A DNA stretch of 64,000 nt. Origin: JAGVSR01 sp963825555. GTDB lineage: Bacteria > Pseudomonadota > Alphaproteobacteria > Rhizobiales > Hyphomicrobiaceae. The position numbers were made by a program, and so were the translations under genes. Positions 1 through 11,464 of the stretch are shown piece after piece. Position 1 is the stretch's first letter. Every line of letters begins with the position of its first letter. The stretch lies in the NCBI GenBank assembly GCA_963825555.1, contig CAWGTZ010000028.1:49240-113239 (forward strand). Direction: 5' to 3'. The notes below the pieces were generated by a model. It was given only the letters and a program-made list of their open reading frames with translations. It was not told the DNA's origin and did no database searches.

Positions 1-473
1 GTCAGACCGTCGGCGATCACGCCTTTTCAGTCGCCGAACATGCGCTGATCGTCGAGGCCATCGCCTCTGATCTCAATTCCGGCTGGCCGGCCGCGCACGC
101 TTTGGCGGCACTACTCCATGATGCTCCGGAATACGTGATCGGAGACCTGATCAGCCCCTTCAAGACGGCGATCGGGCTCGACTACAAGGCCTTCGAGCTG
201 AAGATCCTCGCCGCGATTCATCGCCGCTTCGGGCTTCCCGACACCCTGCCGGACGACCTGTCGGCCGCCATCAAGGCCGCCGACCATGTTGCGGCCTATT
301 ACGAGGCGACCCGTCTTGCGGGGTTCACCGAGAGCGAGGCTTTGTTATACTTCGGCCAACCGGGTGGATTGAGCCCGCATCTGACGCAGCGTCTGGAAAA
401 TTTGAGCGCTGCCCCCGTTGCCGAGGCCGAGGCCCGATTTCTGGCGCGCTTTGAGGAACTCACGACCGTCTGA
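1..473 (+). CDS. HD-domain phosphohydrolase, YfbR-like, 5' end missing
   Basis: The reading frame is already open at the left edge (first full codon at base 3) and runs to a TGA at 471-473, so only the C-terminal part, about 156 residues, is present. The translation carries the HD-superfamily metal-binding layout: a His in GDHAFSVAEH, the doublet HD in AALLHDAPEY, and a late Asp in KAADHVAAYY. The phrase HDAPEYVIGDLISPFK is typical of the YfbR-like nucleotide phosphohydrolase group, which removes phosphate from deoxynucleotides or related metabolites. The substrate cannot be told from this fragment. It lies on the same strand as the NAD regulator gene 155 bp downstream, and I see no operon link. 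The family call is fairly secure and the substrate is unknown. Confidence 0.75.
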   Translation, partial: QTVGDHAFSVAEHALIVEAIASDLNSGWPAAHALAALLHDAPEYVIGDLISPFKTAIGLDYKAFELKILAAIHRRFGLPDTLPDDLSAAIKAADHVAAYYEATRLAGFTESEALLYFGQPGGLSPHLTQRLENLSAAPVAEAEARFLARFEELTTV

Positions 474-628
474 CCCAGGCGATTTCACTTCCTTTTGCGC
501 GCGGGCGGAATAATCGGCCAGCCGCCCCGTTATGGCCTCATCAATCCATTGTTTGGAGGTCGGGTTGCAGCCGCCATTTCAATTTTCACTTGCTACATGC
601 AGCGCTCTAGAGACGGGAGAATAGCCCC

Positions 629-1696
629 ATGGTATCCGACGCGAATGTGCGACGTATCCCGCGCGAGAGCCTCGAGCGTCATCACCCCATAGGGATGGAG
701 ATGCGCCAGGAAGCCCCGGCCGTTGAAATCGGCCTCAATGCCGCAATCGTGGCCGTGCTCGACAACGAGCCGGTCGTCCTCGTCGTGCGCGACGAGGCAG
801 CCAGCAACGGCAGCCAGTCCGGCACGCAGGACAGTCTACCATCAGGCCCCTTCTCGCCCCTCGAGCATCGGACGCTGGAAGGCGGCCTGCGCTCCTGGGT
901 GGCGGAACAGGCCGATATCGACCTGGGTTACGTCGAGCAATTGTATTCCTTCGGCGATCGAGGCCGCCACGCGCAGCCGGGCGACGCGATGCCCCACGTG
1001 GTTTCCATCGGTTACTTGGCCCTCACCAACGCCAGCCAGATCGACGAGGCGCAGCGCGGATCATGGCGCAGCTGGTATCACTACTTCCCTTGGGAGGACT
1101 GGCGCAAAGGCAGGCCCCAGATCCTCGAGACCGAAATCGTGCCGCGGCTTCGCGAATGGGCGGGGCGTCCACAGCAGGTGGCCGAGCCCGCCCGCCCCAT
1201 CGCGCGTCAGGACCGGATCCGCATGTGCTTCGGCCTCGATGGCGCGGCCTGGGACGAGGAAAAAGTGCTCGACCGCTACGAGCTGCTCTATGAGGCAGGT
1301 CTGGCGGAGGAGGCCCGCCGCGACGGCCGCGAAGCGGCGCTCGCCTGGTCGCCCACGCCGCGGCTCGGCGCCATGATGCGCTACGATCATCGCCGCATCC
1401 TGGCGACCGCCATTGGCCGCACGCGCGCCAAGATCAAATACAGGCCGGTGATCTTCGAACTCATGCCGCCGGAGTTCACGCTGTTTGAATTGCAGCGCAC
1501 GGTCGAGGCTATCCTCGGCCCTCACCTGCACAAGCAGAACTTCCGCCGGCTCGTCGAGGGCGCCGGGCTGGTCGAACCGACGGGCGAGATGAAGACACGT
1601 ACGGGCGGCCGCCCTGCGAAGCTCTACCGCTTCCGCAAGGAAGTGCTGCTCGAGCGGCCTGCACCTGGTGTTCGCGTAAAGCCCGGGCGGGCGTGA
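629..1696 (+). CDS. nadQ: NadQ/NrtR-type Nudix-related transcriptional regulator of NAD biosynthesis
   Basis: The product is 355 aa. Residues about 30-190 form a Nudix-like fold. The Nudix box is degenerate: the region LEGGLRSWVAEQADIDLGY lacks the REUXEE catalytic core, which suggests a ligand sensor rather than a hydrolase. Residues about 265-345 form a winged helix-turn-helix with the NrtR/NadQ signature (FTLFELQRTVEAILG, then NFRRLVEGAGLVEPTGE, then GGRPAKLYRF). Such proteins bind NAD-related metabolites and repress NAD synthesis genes. The gene lies directly upstream of nadABC, and two palindromes sit in the gap between them (centres 1923 and 1985), so I infer NadQ controls the nad operon. 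The ATG at 629 follows a GGGAG element. A hairpin follows the stop codon, which separates it transcriptionally from nadA. Confidence 0.85.
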   Translation: MVSDANVRRIPRESLERHHPIGMEMRQEAPAVEIGLNAAIVAVLDNEPVVLVVRDEAASNGSQSGTQDSLPSGPFSPLEHRTLEGGLRSWVAEQADIDLGYVEQLYSFGDRGRHAQPGDAMPHVVSIGYLALTNASQIDEAQRGSWRSWYHYFPWEDWRKGRPQILETEIVPRLREWAGRPQQVAEPARPIARQDRIRMCFGLDGAAWDEEKVLDRYELLYEAGLAEEARRDGREAALAWSPTPRLGAMMRYDHRRILATAIGRTRAKIKYRPVIFELMPPEFTLFELQRTVEAILGPHLHKQNFRRLVEGAGLVEPTGEMKTRTGGRPAKLYRFRKEVLLERPAPGVRVKPGRA

Positions 1697-1714
1697 AGCC
1701 CTATCCTCCCATGA

Positions 1715-1740
1715 ACCGCGGCGGCTGAAACCGCCGCGGT
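1715..1740 (+). terminator. GC-rich hairpin after nadQ, probable terminator
   Basis: A perfect 10-bp stem (1715-1724 with 1731-1740, starting ACCGCGGCGG) encloses a 6-nt loop, 18 bp after the nadQ stop. No T-tract follows, so termination efficiency is uncertain. Its position fits an end for the nadQ transcript before the separately regulated nad operon. Confidence 0.5.
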
Positions 1741-1913
1741 CCTCCGCTCCGTTCAGCGCAAGCAGAGTTCACAGGACCAGCTTGGTCGGCGTTCGTAGGC
1801 ATCTGCGCGTAACGATTGCAGAGGGGCCTCGTCGGGCCTCGCGTGAATAATTTATGTCGCGAACGGCCAATCCTCTGGAAAAGCGCGTCGCGATCCCTTA
1901 AATTAAGCACAGG

Positions 1914-1932
1914 AATGCTCGAATAGAGCATA
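1914..1932. promoter_or_regulatory. Palindromic operator 1 upstream of nadA (predicted NadQ site)
   Basis: ATGCTC, 5 bp, then GAGCAT: a perfect 6-bp inverted repeat at 1915-1920 and 1926-1931, with further A/T symmetry at the ends. It lies about 95 bp upstream of the nadA start. A second copy with identical arms and spacer length lies 62 bp downstream. NadQ/NrtR proteins bind such palindromes as dimers; assignment to NadQ is inferred from position. Confidence 0.7.
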
Positions 1933-1976
1933 ACTGAACGGAACCGGCAAGTGCCGGGACTTCTCAGGCTCTAATT

Positions 1977-1993
1977 ATGCTCATGATGAGCAT
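1977..1993. promoter_or_regulatory. Palindromic operator 2 upstream of nadA (predicted NadQ site)
   Basis: ATGCTC, 5 bp (atgat), then GAGCAT: the same arms and spacing as the site centred at 1923. It ends 33 bp before the nadA ATG, so a bound repressor here would block transcription start or early elongation. The centre-to-centre distance of 62 bp is close to six helical turns, which would put both sites on one DNA face. Confidence 0.7.
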
Positions 1994-2026
1994 TAACAGA
2001 GCTGGAGGCATGGAGGACACGTATCG

Positions 2027-3100
2027 ATGGTGCAGGTGACCCTTCCGTTGAGCCGCTCGGCCGCCCGCGCGGCTGTCCAGCCCGCCGGCGAAGCAAAACC
2101 CGAACACGGCATCACCTTCACGCCCGCGCTGGAGCGCGAACTGGCGCCCATCTACGAACGCATGAAGCGGGTCGTCACGCCGATGGAGTGGGCGCAGTAC
2201 GCGCCGCTCATCAAGGCGATCAATACGCTGAAAGCCGAGCGCGGCGCCGTCATCCTCGCGCACAACTACATGACACCCGAGATCTTCCACGGCGTCTCCG
2301 ATTTCCGTGGCGACAGCCTGCAGCTGGCCCGCGAGGCCGCAAAAGCCAAGGCCGACATCATCGTCCAGGCCGGCGTGCACTTCATGGCCGAAACGTCAAA
2401 GCTGCTCTCGCCGGACAAGACGGTGCTGATCCCCGACATGCGCGCAGGCTGCTCGCTCGCCGCCTCGATCACGGCCGCCGATGTGCGCCTCTTGCGCGAG
2501 GCCTATCCGGGCGTGCCGATCGTCACCTACGTCAACACCTCGGCTGCGGTGAAGGCTGAGTGCGACATCACCTGCACGTCCGCCAACGCGGTCAAGGTCG
2601 TCGAGAGCCTCGGCGCACCGCGCGTGCTGCTGATCCCCGACGAGTATCTGTCGAAGTACGTGCAGACAAAAACTGATGTCGAGATCATCGCCTGGCGCGG
2701 TCACTGCGAAGTGCACGAACGCTTCACGGCGGAAGAACTCGAAGCCTATCGCGACGCCAATCCGGGTGTGAAGATCATTGCACACCCAGAGTGCCCGCCG
2801 GACGTCATCAATGCGGCGGACTTCACCGGCTCGACCTCGGGCATGATCAACTGGGTGAAGACCAACCGCCCGAAGAAGGCTCTGCTCGTCACCGAGTGCT
2901 CGATGGCCTCCAACGTGGCGGACGAGACGCCGGACGTGGAATTCGTGCGCCCGTGCAATCTGTGCCCGCACATGAAGCGGATCAGCCTTGAAGCAATTTA
3001 TGAGAGCCTGCGCGACCTTAAATACGAGGTCACCGTTGATCCTGATGTCGCCGAGCGCGCACGCCGCGCGGTCGAGCGAATGGTGAACCTCAACAACTGA
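2027..3100 (+). CDS. nadA: Quinolinate synthase NadA
   Basis: This 357-aa enzyme condenses iminoaspartate (from NadB) with dihydroxyacetone phosphate to quinolinate, the second step of de novo NAD synthesis in the cytoplasm. Family motifs are clear: AHNYMTPEIFHGVSDFRGDS near residue 80, NTSAAVKAECDITCTSANA, the GHCEVHERF segment, HPECPPDVI, and VEFVRPCNLCPHMKRI near the C-terminus. The conserved cysteines in these segments are the expected ligands of the catalytic 4Fe-4S cluster. The length matches the longer bacterial NadA class. The ATG at 2027 has a GGAGG at 2012-2016, 10 bp upstream. It is first in nadA-nadB-nadC and lies just behind two palindromic operators. Confidence 0.97.
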   Translation: MVQVTLPLSRSAARAAVQPAGEAKPEHGITFTPALERELAPIYERMKRVVTPMEWAQYAPLIKAINTLKAERGAVILAHNYMTPEIFHGVSDFRGDSLQLAREAAKAKADIIVQAGVHFMAETSKLLSPDKTVLIPDMRAGCSLAASITAADVRLLREAYPGVPIVTYVNTSAAVKAECDITCTSANAVKVVESLGAPRVLLIPDEYLSKYVQTKTDVEIIAWRGHCEVHERFTAEELEAYRDANPGVKIIAHPECPPDVINAADFTGSTSGMINWVKTNRPKKALLVTECSMASNVADETPDVEFVRPCNLCPHMKRISLEAIYESLRDLKYEVTVDPDVAERARRAVERMVNLNN

Positions 3101-3140
3101 ACCTGAGGCCTCCGATCGGGGGCGGCGAGCGAGGTGGCAG

Positions 3141-4802
3141 ATGGCCAAGCGCGTCCGGAACGAGTTCGAGGGCTTCCCGCGGCCCAAAACGCCGCTGGGA
3201 CCAGGCGATATCGTCATCGTCGGGGCCGGTCTTGCCGGTCTCTACACGGCGTTGAAGCTCGCGCCCCTGCCGGTCACGGTCGTGGCCGCCGCGCCGCTCG
3301 GCGAGGGCGCTTCGAGTGTCTGGGCCCAGGGTGGCATCGCGGCAGCCGTGGGGGAAGGCGACACGGCCGAAGCGCACGCGCATGATACCATTGCCGCCGG
3401 TGCCGGTATCGTCGACGAGAGGGTCGCGCGGACCGTGGCCGAGGAGGCGGGTGCGCGCGTGCGCGATCTGCTCACCTACGGCGTGCCGTTCGACCGCGAC
3501 TTGGAGGGCCACTTCGTGCTCTCGCGTGAGGCCGCTCATTCGGCCAAGCGCATCGTACGCGTGTCGGGCGACCGTGCGGGCGCCGCCATCATGCAGGCTC
3601 TGATCGCGGCTGCGCGCGCGACACCCTCCATCCGAGTCCTCACCGGCTATGAGGCCGAAGACCTCATAATGGAAGAGGGCCGCGTCGTCGGCGTCCGTCT
3701 AGCGCGTGGAGAAACGCGCAGCCTGGGCAGCTACGAGTTCCTTCCCGCCAGTGCCGTCGTGCTCGCGACCGGTGGCGTCGGCGGGCTCTACGCCGTCACG
3801 ACCAACCCCGCCTACGCTCGTGGCGAGGCAATCGCTTTCGCGGCCCGCGCGGGCGCCGTCATTGCCGATCCGGAGTTCGTGCAGTTCCATCCCACCGCCA
3901 TGGACATCGGCGTGGATCCCGCGCCGCTCGCAACCGAGGCCCTTCGTGGCGAGGGTGCGCAACTCGTCAACAATGCCGGTCAGCGCTTCATGGCGGCCTT
4001 ACACCCGGATAGCGATCTCGCCCCTCGCGATATCGTGGCCCGCGGGGTATTCGCAGAGATCGTCGCCGGACGCGGCGCTTATCTCGATTGCCGCAAGGCA
4101 ATCGGTCCGCGCTTCGCGGAGGCTTATCCGACCGTCTTCGCCCATTGCCGCATGGCCGGGATCGATCCTGTCACCGAACTCATTCCGGTGGCACCCGCCG
4201 CTCACTACCACATGGGCGGCATTGCGACCGACATGCACGGACGTTCGAGCGTCGAGGGTCTCTGGGCCGCCGGCGAGGTCGCCTCGACAGGCCTTCATGG
4301 TGCCAACCGCCTCGCCTCCAACTCGCTGCTCGAAGCGGTGGTTTTCGGCGGTCGCGTAGCGGACGATATTCGCTCGCTCGTGACTGTCTCGAGCGCCGAA
4401 CCGATCGCCGAACTCCGTCTCGTCAACACCGGCACGGTCATCGACATGCGCCTGCGCGCAGAGGCCATCCGCCGCATTCGCCGCACGATGAGCGAAGACG
4501 TCGGCGTCGTAAGGGAAGCTCGCGGCCTGAGGCACGCTCTTGCTATTCTTCGCGAGATCGAAGCCGGAGCCGGGGGCGATGCCGTCGTCGCAAACATGGC
4601 GCTCACCGCCCGCCTGATAGCGGGCGCGGCACTTTCCAGAAAAGAGAGCCGCGGCGGTCATTTCCGCAGCGACCATCCAAGCACAAACCCTCGTCTCGCC
4701 CGGCGCACATTCCTGACACTCGACGAATTGCGCGCCATCGAGGCTATGGCCACGCCAAAGCCGCGCCGCCGTGCGGTGGCGCCGATGGAGCTTGCACTGT
4801 GA
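3141..4802 (+). CDS. nadB: L-aspartate oxidase NadB
   Basis: This 553-aa flavoprotein oxidises L-aspartate to iminoaspartate, the first step of the aspartate route to NAD. The N-terminus shows the FAD-binding Rossmann motif (VIVGAGLAGLYTALKL) after a lead of about 25 residues. The family core follows: SSVWAQGGIAAA, ATGGVGGLYAVTTNP, EFVQFHPTAMD, the catalytic-region HYHMGGI, and GLHGANRLASNSLLEA, with a C-terminal helical domain. The start ATG at 3141 follows GAGGTGG. It sits 40 bp after nadA, and its stop overlaps the nadC GTG start, so the three genes form one translationally linked operon. Confidence 0.96.
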   Translation: MAKRVRNEFEGFPRPKTPLGPGDIVIVGAGLAGLYTALKLAPLPVTVVAAAPLGEGASSVWAQGGIAAAVGEGDTAEAHAHDTIAAGAGIVDERVARTVAEEAGARVRDLLTYGVPFDRDLEGHFVLSREAAHSAKRIVRVSGDRAGAAIMQALIAAARATPSIRVLTGYEAEDLIMEEGRVVGVRLARGETRSLGSYEFLPASAVVLATGGVGGLYAVTTNPAYARGEAIAFAARAGAVIADPEFVQFHPTAMDIGVDPAPLATEALRGEGAQLVNNAGQRFMAALHPDSDLAPRDIVARGVFAEIVAGRGAYLDCRKAIGPRFAEAYPTVFAHCRMAGIDPVTELIPVAPAAHYHMGGIATDMHGRSSVEGLWAAGEVASTGLHGANRLASNSLLEAVVFGGRVADDIRSLVTVSSAEPIAELRLVNTGTVIDMRLRAEAIRRIRRTMSEDVGVVREARGLRHALAILREIEAGAGGDAVVANMALTARLIAGAALSRKESRGGHFRSDHPSTNPRLARRTFLTLDELRAIEAMATPKPRRRAVAPMELAL

Positions 4803-5665
4803 GCCACACCCGCCTGCCGAGGATCATCGTCACGCGTGCGGTGGCCGATGCGCTCGCTGAGGATCTGGGTCTCGCCGGCGACATCACGACAGACGCAACT
4901 GTGGACGCCGGCGCAACCGCCAAGGCTGTTATCGCAGCACGGCGCCCCGGCGTACTGGCGGGGCTAGATCTCGCTGAGGCCGCCTTTGCAGCGATGGATC
5001 CTTCCATCATGTTCACCCGCGCCAAGGCCGACGGTGACCGGATCGCGTCCGGCGATGTCGTAGCAAGCATCTCTGGCAACGCCCGCGCGATCCTCACGGG
5101 TGAACGAGTGGCGCTCAACTATCTCGGCCGCATGAGCGGTATCGCTACGCTGACCCGCCACTACGTCGACGCCATTGCGGGTACGAAGGCGGCGATCGTC
5201 GACACGCGCAAGACGACGCCCGGCCTGCGCGCGTTCGAAAAATATGCCGTGCGCTGCGGAGGCGGGCAGAACCACCGCACGGGCCTGTTCGATGCAATCC
5301 TCATCAAAGACAACCACATCGTCGCCGCTGGTGGTGTCGAGGCCGCCCTCACGCGGGCTCGCGCGCATGCGGGCCACATGGTCAAGATCGAGATCGAGGT
5401 GGACACGCTGCAGCAGCTCGACCGCGTACTCGAGCACAAGGTCGACGTGATCCTGCTCGACAACATGCCGCCCGAGACCCTGCGTGAGGCCGTCGCGCGC
5501 GTTGCCGGTCGTGCGCTCACGGAAGCCTCAGGCGGCGTCAATCTGGACACTGTTCGCGACATAGCCGAAGCGGGGGTGGATCTGATTTCCGTAGGCGCGC
5601 TCACCCATTCGGCGCCGGTCCTCGATCTCGGCCTAGATTTCGAGCCCGGCAACCTGGGGGCGTGA
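4799..5665 (+). CDS. nadC: Nicotinate-nucleotide pyrophosphorylase (carboxylating) NadC
   Basis: The 288-aa product converts quinolinate and PRPP to nicotinate mononucleotide, CO2 and pyrophosphate, the entry into the shared part of NAD synthesis. Diagnostic motifs are NYLGRMSGIATLT, VDTRKTTPGLRAFEKYAV, RCGGGQNHRTGLFDAILIKD, the KIEIEVDT strand and ISVGALTHSAPVLDLGLDF at the end. I chose the GTG at 4799, which overlaps the nadB TGA (GTGA). An in-frame extension upstream would run through nadB and is not credible. The length is normal for the family. It is the last gene of the nadABC operon. Confidence 0.96.
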   Translation: MSHTRLPRIIVTRAVADALAEDLGLAGDITTDATVDAGATAKAVIAARRPGVLAGLDLAEAAFAAMDPSIMFTRAKADGDRIASGDVVASISGNARAILTGERVALNYLGRMSGIATLTRHYVDAIAGTKAAIVDTRKTTPGLRAFEKYAVRCGGGQNHRTGLFDAILIKDNHIVAAGGVEAALTRARAHAGHMVKIEIEVDTLQQLDRVLEHKVDVILLDNMPPETLREAVARVAGRALTEASGGVNLDTVRDIAEAGVDLISVGALTHSAPVLDLGLDFEPGNLGA

Positions 5666-5802
5666 GGACTACCACCGGCAGGGCGCACCACTCCAATTTC
5701 GGGCCGCCTTCTGGATATGCTTGCTTTTGCCGTAATCCTCGCCCATTCCCTGACGGGGACCGAAGCAAGCCCATTCCTACCGACGCGGGAGAGAGAGCCG
5801 CC

Positions 5803-6024
5803 ATGACCTACATTGCCATTTGGGGGTTGACTGCCATCCTCTCGGCCATCATCGGCGGTGCCTTGGCCGCCATGAAAAATCGCGACTACTCCGCCTGGGC
5901 GGCGTGGTGCTTCATCATTCCGCCGCTGGTGATCGCAATCCTCCTTACCCCGAAAAATACCGGACCCGCCCCCCAGCGCCGCCGCCTGGGCGACGATGGC
6001 GACCCGGAAGGCCGTTTCCTGTAA
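5803..6024 (+). CDS. Small two-helix membrane protein, function unknown
   Basis: The predicted 73-aa protein has two hydrophobic stretches: residues about 3-21 (IWGLTAILSAIIGGALAAM) and about 30-44 (AAWCFIIPPLVIAILL). An arginine-rich, hydrophilic tail follows. The ATG at 5803 is preceded by a purine-rich GGGAGAGAGAG element, which favours this start over longer in-frame options reaching back to nadC. It lies 137 bp after nadC and converges with the dikinase gene only 15 bp away. I do not recognise a family. It may be read through from the nad operon, but no functional link is shown. Confidence 0.6.
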   Translation: MTYIAIWGLTAILSAIIGGALAAMKNRDYSAWAAWCFIIPPLVIAILLTPKNTGPAPQRRRLGDDGDPEGRFL

Positions 6025-6039
6025 AGACACGCAAACTCT

Positions 6040-8727
<2,688 letters not shown>

Positions 8728-8971
8728 CGCGCCGCCGTTTCTGCTCAAGTGCCGCCGTACGGCCTCTCAGGGGACTGACCTCTGCAGATTCCGGCCGCTA
8801 CGGGAGAATGGCCTCGCGACGCTTGGCGCCACGACTTCGCCCCCGCATGCTGGCATAGCAGGTCACACGCAGGGGCAAAAGGCGCGCATCTGTCGCTTTC
8901 GCATGATCCTACGCCAAATCCGACCCGCTTCCCCGTTCGTTAGCCTCAGAACACCAGACGTGAACCCCACC

Positions 8972-10372
8972 ATGAACAAGCATTTGCCCGCAGTCCTCGA
9001 CCGATTGGAGAAGAACCACGATGCGGGCCTCGCCCGCTTGTTTGATCTTCTGCGCATCGACAGCGTCTCGACCGACCCCGCGTTTGCCCCGTCCTGTCGC
9101 AAGGCGGCCGAGTGGTGCGCGGCGGCTTTGCGCGAGATCGGCTTTGACGCCTCCGTGCGCGAGACGACTGGCCATCCCATGGTCGTCGGGCACGACCGCC
9201 CAACGCGCGCGGCCGGCACTCCGCACGTTCTCTTCTACGGCCATTACGACGTGCAGCCCGCCGACCCATTGGAGCTATGGACGAGTGCGCCGTTCGAGCC
9301 GCACATTGCGCAGGAGCCCGTCAACGGCCCCGTGATCGTCGCGCGCGGCGCGCAGGATAACAAGGGTCAGCTGATGACCTTCTTCGAGGCCGCGCGCGCC
9401 TGGAAGGAGGAGGCGGGCGAACTGCCGATCGCGGTCTCCGTCATGCTCGAAGGCGAAGAGGAATGCGGCTCGCCCTCGCTGCCCGAATTCCTGAAAACCT
9501 CGGGTGAGGAACTGAAGGCCGATCTGGTCCTCGTCTGCGACACCGGTCAGTGGGACAAGGACACACCGGCCATAACCACCATGTTGCGCGGCCTGGCTGG
9601 CACCGAAGCCATCGTGACCGGTCCGTCGCGCGATTTGCATTCGGGCATGTACGGCGGTCCCGCCATCAACCCCATACGCGCCCTCGCCAAGGCGATTGCC
9701 TCGATCCACGACGATGACGGACGCATCGTCGTCCCCGGGTTCCTCGACGGGATCATCCCGTTGCCGCCCGAGCAGAAAGCTCAGTGGAACGCCCTCGCGT
9801 CGAACGCTGAAGGACCGTTCCTCTCATCCGTCGGGCTAAAGACCCCGGCGGGCGAAAAGGGCTGCTCGCTCATCGAGCAGCTCTGGGCGCGCCCCACCGT
9901 GGAGTTCAACGGCATCACCGGCGGGTACCAGGGTGTCGGCTCCAAGACCGTCATCCCGTCGCAGGCGTCGGTGAAGATCACCTGCCGGCTCGTACCCGGA
10001 CAGGACCCCGACCGCTGCCTGAAGCTGCTGCAGGACCACATCCGCGCCAACCTGCCGGCTGATTGCACTGTCGAGTTCATCGGCACGCGGGGGAGTGCCG
10101 CGGTCGGCTTCGACACCACGGCGCCGGCCGTGCGCGCAGCTGCGAAGGCCCTCGAAGAGGAATGGCGCAGGCCAGCCGTTCTCATGGGGTGCGGCGGGTC
10201 AATCCCGATCGTGACCTCATTCAAGGATGCCCTCGGCATGGACAGCCTGCTCGTGGGCTATGGCCTCGACGATGACCGCATCCACAGCCCCAACGAGAAG
10301 TACAACCTGTCGAGCTTCCGTAAAGGCGCGCGCAGCTGGGCGCGCATCCTGGCCGCTCTCGCCGAGGCGTAA
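8972..10372 (+). CDS. M20-family metallopeptidase (dipeptidase)
   Basis: This 466-aa cytoplasmic zinc peptidase belongs to the M20/M25/M40 dipeptidase group, which cleaves dipeptides or similar short amide substrates. The di-zinc site signatures are visible: FYGHYDVQPADP (first His and Asp), RGAQDNKGQ (bridging Asp), the catalytic pair in LEGEEECGSPSL, and CDTGQW. The dimerisation lid carries LHSGMYGG. The C-terminal zinc ligand region is near LDDDRIHSPNEKYNL. The start at 8972 (MNKHLPAVLDRLEKN) fits the family N-terminus; an ATG at 8903 would add 23 residues with no better ribosome site. The substrate is unknown. Confidence 0.92.
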   Translation: MNKHLPAVLDRLEKNHDAGLARLFDLLRIDSVSTDPAFAPSCRKAAEWCAAALREIGFDASVRETTGHPMVVGHDRPTRAAGTPHVLFYGHYDVQPADPLELWTSAPFEPHIAQEPVNGPVIVARGAQDNKGQLMTFFEAARAWKEEAGELPIAVSVMLEGEEECGSPSLPEFLKTSGEELKADLVLVCDTGQWDKDTPAITTMLRGLAGTEAIVTGPSRDLHSGMYGGPAINPIRALAKAIASIHDDDGRIVVPGFLDGIIPLPPEQKAQWNALASNAEGPFLSSVGLKTPAGEKGCSLIEQLWARPTVEFNGITGGYQGVGSKTVIPSQASVKITCRLVPGQDPDRCLKLLQDHIRANLPADCTVEFIGTRGSAAVGFDTTAPAVRAAAKALEEEWRRPAVLMGCGGSIPIVTSFKDALGMDSLLVGYGLDDDRIHSPNEKYNLSSFRKGARSWARILAALAEA

Positions 10373-10505
10373 AAGGCGCTTCGTCCGCAGCAAGGCAACT
10401 CTGGCGTTCTGAGACGTTGCGCAAACACATTCCCCCGCTATGTTGCGCCGTTCTCCGTGGTCGGGGCCGCTCCAATTCGTCGCCAACAAGGATATGTTTC
10501 TGCTG

Positions 10506-11294
10506 ATGCCCGCCTTCCTGCCCCGCATTCTCTTTTGCGCCGGATTTCTAATGGCCGCGTTCGCGCACCAAGCGCAGGCCCAGCTGAGATGGGATTCGGA
10601 TGACCGGGACACCCAGACTAGGAACGTCGCCGGTGAGTTCGATTACTATGCCCTGGTCCTGTCGTGGAGCCCGACACATTGCGCCACGCCCGAAGGCCAA
10701 GACGACAACTTGCAGTGCAACCGTCACGACGGTCGCCGCTATGCCTTCATCCTGCATGGCCTCTGGCCGCAGTACGAGAAGGGCTATCCGGAGTTCTGCC
10801 GCACCCGCCGCAGGCCGTTCGTTCCCCAACCGCTCATCGACAGCATGCTCGACATCATGCCGAGCCCAAAACTCGTGATCCACGAGTATCGCAAGCACGG
10901 GACCTGCTCGGGGCTCGATCCCGCCGGCTACTACCAGGTGTCACGCCAGCTTTTCAGCTCAATCCGGATCCCCGAGCGCTACGTCAATCCGTTCGAGACG
11001 CAATACCTCTCTCCGCGCGAGCTACAGCGCGACTTCATCGTGGCCAACCCCCAACTGCGGCCAGACATGATCGCCGTAAGCTGCGCGCGCGGGCCGCGGG
11101 GGCGCTTGCGCGAGATCCGGATCTGCTTCTCCAAGGATGGCAAGCCGCGCTCCTGCGGGTCGAACGAGAATCAGAGGCGACTCTGTTCGATAGACGATAT
11201 GGCCGTGCCGCCCGTCCGCTCGACCAAACGCGACCCGAACAAGGGATTCTTCGGCGGGTCCTCCTCCAGTTCGCCATTGCCAGGTCCGCGCTGA
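10506..11294 (+). CDS. Secreted ribonuclease T2 family protein
   Basis: A signal peptide (hydrophobic LPRILFCAGFLMAAFA ending AHQAQAQ) leads a mature domain of RNase T2 type. Both conserved active-site segments are present: CAS I as FILHGLWPQ with the catalytic His, and CAS II as HEYRKHGTCSG with the second catalytic His and the Lys. Several cysteines suggest disulfides, fitting a periplasmic or secreted enzyme that cleaves RNA through 2',3'-cyclic phosphates. The C-terminal tail is basic and low complexity. An AAGGA at 10488-10492 lies ahead of two possible ATGs (10494 and 10506). I prefer 10506, since 10494 sits too close, and an ATG at 10440 is also in frame. Likely role: RNA scavenging. 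Confidence 0.9.
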   Translation: MPAFLPRILFCAGFLMAAFAHQAQAQLRWDSDDRDTQTRNVAGEFDYYALVLSWSPTHCATPEGQDDNLQCNRHDGRRYAFILHGLWPQYEKGYPEFCRTRRRPFVPQPLIDSMLDIMPSPKLVIHEYRKHGTCSGLDPAGYYQVSRQLFSSIRIPERYVNPFETQYLSPRELQRDFIVANPQLRPDMIAVSCARGPRGRLREIRICFSKDGKPRSCGSNENQRRLCSIDDMAVPPVRSTKRDPNKGFFGGSSSSSPLPGPR

Positions 11295-11464
11295 GGCGCG
11301 CACCGTGAAATCCGCGCCGCGGAAAAAAGACCGCCCGGCAAAGCGAGACGACTGTGGAGAGCGCCCGATCCACACGATGATCCGCACCCGCCTGCTTGCC
11401 TGTGCCCTGCCGCATCCCCCAGACTCCCCTCATGATTCGGGGAATTCAGGCAGACAGAACAGGG

